Below, piece after piece: positions 35,401-37,980 of a DNA stretch of 37,980 nt. A program made the translations under genes and the position numbers. The DNA comes from Oscillospiraceae bacterium (GTDB taxonomy: Bacteria; Bacillota; Clostridia; Oscillospirales; Oscillospiraceae). The stretch lies in NCBI GenBank assembly GCA_009785345.1, contig WQWL01000018.1, forward strand, positions 1 to 37,980, given 5' to 3'. Under the pieces are notes generated by a model that was given only the letters and a program-made list of their open reading frames with translations, made no database searches and was not told where the DNA came from. Within the stretch, counting starts at the first letter, position 1. The number at the start of each line of letters is the position of its first letter.

Positions 35401-37953
35401 GTTGCTACTGCTCGTTGTTACATTACCTAATTGACCTCTGTTATTGCTTCCCCATGTCCAAATAGTACCGTCTGTGCGGATTGCCACATTGTGTGAATAA
35501 ATACCTGTAACACCACCTGCTGACACACTAGCCCAATTGTTATCTGTTCCTACGCGTATAGGCGTGTTTCTATTAGTCCACGTACCGTCACCTAGTTGAC
35601 CTTGTCCATTGCTTCCCCAAGCCCACAGACTGCCATCGGTGCGAATTGCTACAGTATGTGAACTTCCAACAGACACACTTGACCAATTTGAATCTGTGCC
35701 TATACGTACTGGCAAGTTTCTATCAGTCGTTGTACCATCACCTAGATGACCTCCCCAATTGCTTCCCCAAACCCATAGACTGCCATCTATACGAATCGCT
35801 GCAGTTCTACCGTGACCTGCTGATACATTTGCCCAATTATTTGCTGTGCCAATGCGTGTGGGTGAATCTCTCCTATCCATCGTACCATCGCCTAATTCAC
35901 CATTTATATTAAAACCCCAAGCCCATAAACTACCATCGGTGCGGATAGCTACTGTGTGATATCTACCTGCCGAAACACTTGCCCAATTGCTACCTGTACC
36001 TATATGTACAGGCAAGCTTCTATGGGTCGTCGTGCCATCACCTAGTTGACCTTGTCCATTGCTTCCCCATGCCCACATACTACCGTCTGCACGAATCGCA
36101 ACACTATGATTTGTACCTGACGAAACACTTACCCAGTTGTTTGCTGAGCTCACACGTACAGGCGTATTTCTATTAGCCATTAAGTCATCACCTAACCGAC
36201 CAGCAAGCCCCCAAGTCCAAAGACTACCATCTGTACGAATTGCTGCTGTATGCCAGTTTCCTGCCGATACGCTCGACCAATTACTATCTGTGCCTATTCG
36301 TATAGGTGTATTTCTATTAGTCCACGTACCATCGCCTAGTTGACCATGTTCGTTCCACCCCCAAGCCCATAAGCTACCATCGGCACGTATTTCCACAGTG
36401 TGATTTTGACCCGCCGAAACCATTGGTGTGCGCTCACCCGGCGATGTCGGGTCAAAAATAAATCTAGCTTCTAGTGCCCTATCTCTTGTCGCAGTAAACA
36501 CATAAAACTCTTCTGCATGAACCCTAATATTATTTTCATACCATCCGTCAAACAAGAACCGTTCATTTGGAACTGCCAAGAGGTGTACCACATCACCTCT
36601 AATATACCCATTATCACCCCCGATGACCACGCCATCATTACCAGTGACTATTGTGTTAATTACAACATTTATTGCTTCATTCCCTTCAAATAAGCGTGTG
36701 TAATCTACATCGCCTACGGGCGGATTAATAGCAAAGGATTGCTCATTATAAACGAACACACCATGAATGCTTGTTTTTGAAATATCGCGACCTTGTTCAT
36801 CAGTCCTAAACTCAAGGTAATGTAGCACCCCTATATCTGTTGTTGTGACTTCAATTCGGTAATTACGTTCATTAGGAAAGTGCAATACTATTAGTTCGTC
36901 CTCTATTGTGATGACGAGTGGGTTTTCGGCGTCAATATTAGGATCATGTTCCGAAACACCATCAATGACTGTTCCAATTAACACGCCGTACTGATTATAG
37001 ATAGCAACATCTGTTGTGCCAATTATTACAATGGTCTGATCTAGAACATCTGGGCTTGTCATACGCTGCCTAGCTGTCGAAGCAAACAAGTCACTATTAC
37101 CCCATATGTTAATATATCTTGGGCAAGAAACACGCCGTATATAATCATCAGCTGCTCTATCAATGTTACTAAACATTGCTCTTAAATCAGGATCGCGAAT
37201 GGCTTGCTGACCTGTAGAAATATGAGTTGCGTTTGCGTTGTTATGCAGTGCAGTAACAACATAAGTTGTAGTTTCAGTAACCCCTTCGGCAAAGAACCTT
37301 GGTCCAACAAGTTCAAACAACTGCATAAAAGTATGGAACGTATGATTTAAGAAACTGCTTCTATTCTCGTTATATAGGTACTTTAAATCTAATCTAAAGA
37401 ACTCTAGATGCACTGTTCCGCGATAAATCGTCCCTTCTATTGCACGGGCAGTTTCATAGTCAACGACACGTCCACCTTGCGCAATTAAGTTACTAGAAAG
37501 GCTATTTACATGCGAATTTAAATTACGTAAAGTAGTAGTGCTTGATGCACGTAACATATCTTGTGTTCGTACAGGAAAAGAACCTTGCTGACCGGTTGCC
37601 GGCTTTAATACTTGATTGTGGGAGAAGTTAGAAAATAGCGAAAACGGATTACCACTTTTTGCCGACATAACGCCACCAAGCCAAGTTTGTGCAAAGTTAA
37701 AGTAAGTATCAACTATTGCATATCTTCTCAATGCTTCTTGATAATTTCTTTCCATTTCGTTTGCACGATCCTGTATGGATTGTATTGAGTTTAGGTGATT
37801 ACCTCTCATGTTTACAGAATGCGTAAGACCAATCCGCTGAAGGATGCTTCCGTCTGCAACTAGTGTAAAGTAAAGTTTAAAATTTCTTATTAACGATTGT
37901 TTTTCATCACCAAATCTGCTATATTGGAGCAGGGTGAAATGAATGAATATCAA
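32452..37953 (-). CDS. Giant surface protein with two RCC1 propellers, Ig-like and DUF4214 repeats; 5' end cut off by an IS element
   Basis: An open frame of 1833 codons. Residues 1-31 are encoded by the end of an IS630-type element, so the native protein begins upstream of V32 and its signal peptide is missing. Then: a region of about 450 residues without a firm match (helical, then [20 protein letters not shown]), an InlB-type B-repeat-like stretch ([10 protein letters not shown]), a seven-unit RCC1 propeller (about 510-860), two Big_2 Ig-like domains ([13 protein letters not shown]), a second seven-unit propeller (about 1038-1390), two more Big_2 domains and four DUF4214-like repeats (from 1575). 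The layout is a doubled propeller-Ig-Ig block. It is closely related to the gene downstream and presumably was a secreted adhesin or hydrolase. The visible start (a codon in IS DNA) is probably not used as such, and the gene may be inactive. The ribosome site for it is not evident. Confidence 0.8.
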   Translation of the reverse strand: MIFIHFTLLQYSRFGDEKQSLIRNFKLYFTLVADGSILQRIGLTHSVNMRGNHLNSIQSIQDRANEMERNYQEALRRYAIVDTYFNFAQTWLGGVMSAKSGNPFSLFSNFSHNQVLKPATGQQGSFPVRTQDMLRASSTTTLRNLNSHVNSLSSNLIAQGGRVVDYETARAIEGTIYRGTVHLEFFRLDLKYLYNENRSSFLNHTFHTFMQLFELVGPRFFAEGVTETTTYVVTALHNNANATHISTGQQAIRDPDLRAMFSNIDRAADDYIRRVSCPRYINIWGNSDLFASTARQRMTSPDVLDQTIVIIGTTDVAIYNQYGVLIGTVIDGVSEHDPNIDAENPLVITIEDELIVLHFPNERNYRIEVTTTDIGVLHYLEFRTDEQGRDISKTSIHGVFVYNEQSFAINPPVGDVDYTRLFEGNEAINVVINTIVTGNDGVVIGGDNGYIRGDVVHLLAVPNERFLFDGWYENNIRVHAEEFYVFTATRDRALEARFIFDPTSPGERTPMVSAGQNHTVEIRADGSLWAWGWNEHGQLGDGTWTNRNTPIRIGTDSNWSSVSAGNWHTAAIRTDGSLWTWGLAGRLGDDLMANRNTPVRVSSANNWVSVSSGTNHSVAIRADGSMWAWGSNGQGQLGDGTTTHRSLPVHIGTGSNWASVSAGRYHTVAIRTDGSLWAWGFNINGELGDGTMDRRDSPTRIGTANNWANVSAGHGRTAAIRIDGSLWVWGSNWGGHLGDGTTTDRNLPVRIGTDSNWSSVSVGSSHTVAIRTDGSLWAWGSNGQGQLGDGTWTNRNTPIRVGTDNNWASVSAGGVTGIYSHNVAIRTDGTIWTWGSNNRGQLGNVTTSSSNTPVRVDLPIPVTGVHIAGATIREITVGNSLQLSATILPANATNRNVTWSSNNTTVATVSAAGLIAARATGTAVIAVTTADGVRTATVTVNVTAATVAVTGITIAGTATRAMTSGETLQLTATVAPANATNRNVTWSSGNTTVATVSANGQVTAHTAGTAAIIATTQDGGHTATVTINVTALPTLPTLPIVSAGGWHTTAILADGSLWAWGRNTNGQLGDGTTTQRNAPARIGTAINWAYVSAGMNHTVAIRNDGSLWAWGDNRSGQLGDGTTTQRNSPVRIGTATNWISVSAGDAHTVAIHTDGSVWAWGSNQWGQLGDGTTTQRNAPVRIGTDANWSSVSAGGGHTMAIRTDGSLWAWGRHNRWQLGDTTTTSNRHAPVRIGTDNNWSNVSAGELHTLAVRSDGSLWAWGDNMRGQIGTGGVGLFVPQVTRIGTDTNWSSVSAGWEHSMAIRADGSLWAWGDNLPGQLGDGSTIRRPTPVRIGADNWSSVSAGGEHTAAIRADRSIWAWGRNLNGQVGDGTTNNRWSPVRIFDSNGNPGIVIVTGVSIAGAATRNLNVGQTLALTSTVVPANATNRNVTWSSSNTAVATVSATGQVTAHTAGTAVITVTTTVGGHTASVTVNAVATTIPVTGVSIAGAATRPMTIGESLQLTATVAPANATNRNVTWSSSNTAVATVSATGQVTAHTAGTAVITVTTADGGHTATVTVNVTAPTQPLPERTPIEEFVARLFTLVLDRNYDEAGLNAWSNVLNTRQDTGAAVAYGFFFSSEMYGRDLCNDEFVNILYRTLMDREADASGHAAWVGQLNVGIPRRDVFAGFVNSMEFYGIAREAGIDRGTFVPPPGGEVRAFVTRLFRLVLQREPDADGLNGWTNQLVTRQNTGADVAYGFFFSPEMRSRNLSNEQFVTILYNTLMGREPDPHGFAAWVGQLNGGESWYNVFVGFVMSAEFDRICREHNINRGFMPLVPAGSRPAWHHQSARR
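33245..33775 (-). repeat. Pair of Big_2 Ig-like coding repeats (second pair)
   Basis: Two units of about 85 codons, nearly identical to each other ([39 protein letters not shown]) and close to the pair at 34855-35375. Such domains act as rigid spacers and adhesion units on bacterial surfaces. Confidence 0.8.
33785..34840 (-). repeat. Second seven-unit RCC1 array of the giant gene
   Basis: Seven units with the DGSLWAWG core (the last reads DRSIWAWG). Unit spacing is about 150 bases and DNA similarity between units is high. Seven units make one closed propeller. Confidence 0.85.
34855..35375 (-). repeat. Pair of Big_2 Ig-like coding repeats (first pair)
   Basis: Two units containing [10 protein letters not shown] and [10 protein letters not shown], then [13 protein letters not shown] in each. 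They lie between the two propellers and would act as a stalk or hinge. Confidence 0.8.
35380..36425 (-). repeat. First seven-unit RCC1 array of the giant gene
   Basis: Seven units with the cores [60 protein letters not shown] and [10 protein letters not shown]. This is again exactly one seven-bladed propeller. Unit 2 is shortened in the loop (GLAGRLGDD). Confidence 0.85.
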
Positions 37954-37980
37954 ATATCGCGTAACACTAACATCTGAAGA
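37861..37980 (+). mobile_element. Left end of an IS630-family insertion sequence (continues beyond the window)
   Basis: The sequence CTAG at 37860-37863 followed by TGTAAAGTAAAGTTTAAAAT fits an IS630 end inserted at the TA of its CTAG target, and a transposase start follows 80 bases later. The same end pattern is seen in the MITE at 23342-23506. The other end and the duplicated TA lie outside the window, so the boundary is inferred from the CTAG, the shared end and the break in the surface-protein gene. Confidence 0.65.
37943..37980 (+). CDS. IS630-family transposase, 5' fragment
   Basis: Only the first 12 complete codons are inside the window: [12 protein letters not shown]. This matches the typical opening of IS630-family transposases (a short basic strand, then V-x-L-T-x-E-E before the helix-turn-helix). 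AGGGTGA lies about 5-10 bases upstream. An ATG four bases earlier in another frame meets a stop soon and is not used. The identification rests on very few residues plus the IS-like end beside it. Confidence 0.6.
   Translation, partial: MNIKYRVTLTSE

Noticed and set aside
33386-35434. Long open frames on the plus strand opposite the Ig-like and RCC1 repeats
   Set aside because: They repeat with the same period as the minus-strand domains, have low-complexity translations, and the minus-strand frame shows clear domain motifs.
30795-36425. Regularly spaced near-identical DNA blocks that could suggest a CRISPR array
   Set aside because: Spacing is about 150 bases, the whole unit is coding, and the units translate as RCC1 blades. 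No cas genes are present.

Overview
The window looks like chromosomal DNA from an AT-rich Gram-positive bacterium, most likely a Clostridia-type member of the Bacillota. The supporting signs are a C-family PolC replicase, Gram-positive style TagG/TagH (Wzm/Wzt) export genes, strong GGAGG-type ribosome binding sites, many TTG and GTG starts, and several near-consensus sigma-A promoters. No rRNA, tRNA or CRISPR array was seen. The whole window reads as a cell-envelope locus: glycan synthesis and export genes interleaved with secreted, repeat-rich surface proteins.

Layout. Positions 1-282 are non-coding and packed with palindromes. 283-7778 (+) holds a PolC without its proofreading exonuclease domain, then an FAD oxidoreductase, a membrane-anchored GT2, a DegT-type sugar aminotransferase and a soluble GT2. 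7831-10704 (-) is a secreted subtilisin-like protease. 10932-12666 (-) is a two-gene ABC exporter, divergent from a GtrB-like GT2 (12843-13787, +). 13828-15978 (-) is a large polytopic membrane protein. 16052-19795 (-) holds two secreted peptidoglycan hydrolases, a lysozyme-like protein and an amidase, each with its own promoter. 19951-29548 (-) is a run of eight glycan genes (a small coiled-coil protein, three GT4, a GT-C-like membrane protein, a flippase, two GT2), interrupted by a 165-bp MITE. 29700-37953 (-) holds two very repetitive secreted proteins built from RCC1 beta-propellers and Ig-like domains. At the right edge an IS630-family element begins on the + strand and cuts off the 5' end of the larger one.

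How it fits together. Five secreted proteins (protease, lysozyme, amidase and two propeller proteins) share the same roughly 240-residue cassette of DUF4214-like repeats, at the C-terminus in three and between signal peptide and enzyme domain in two. The cassette is the constant part and the enzyme is the variable part. Because these genes are interleaved with a polysaccharide synthesis and export locus, my main inference is that the cassette is a surface-targeting or glycan-binding module that recognises the polymer made here. This is untested.

Mobile DNA. The 165-bp MITE at 23342-23506 has ends that match the left end of the IS630-type element at 37861 (24 of 32 aligned bases, counting the CTAG target), so it is probably a non-autonomous relative. 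It supplies the stop codon of the gene beside it.
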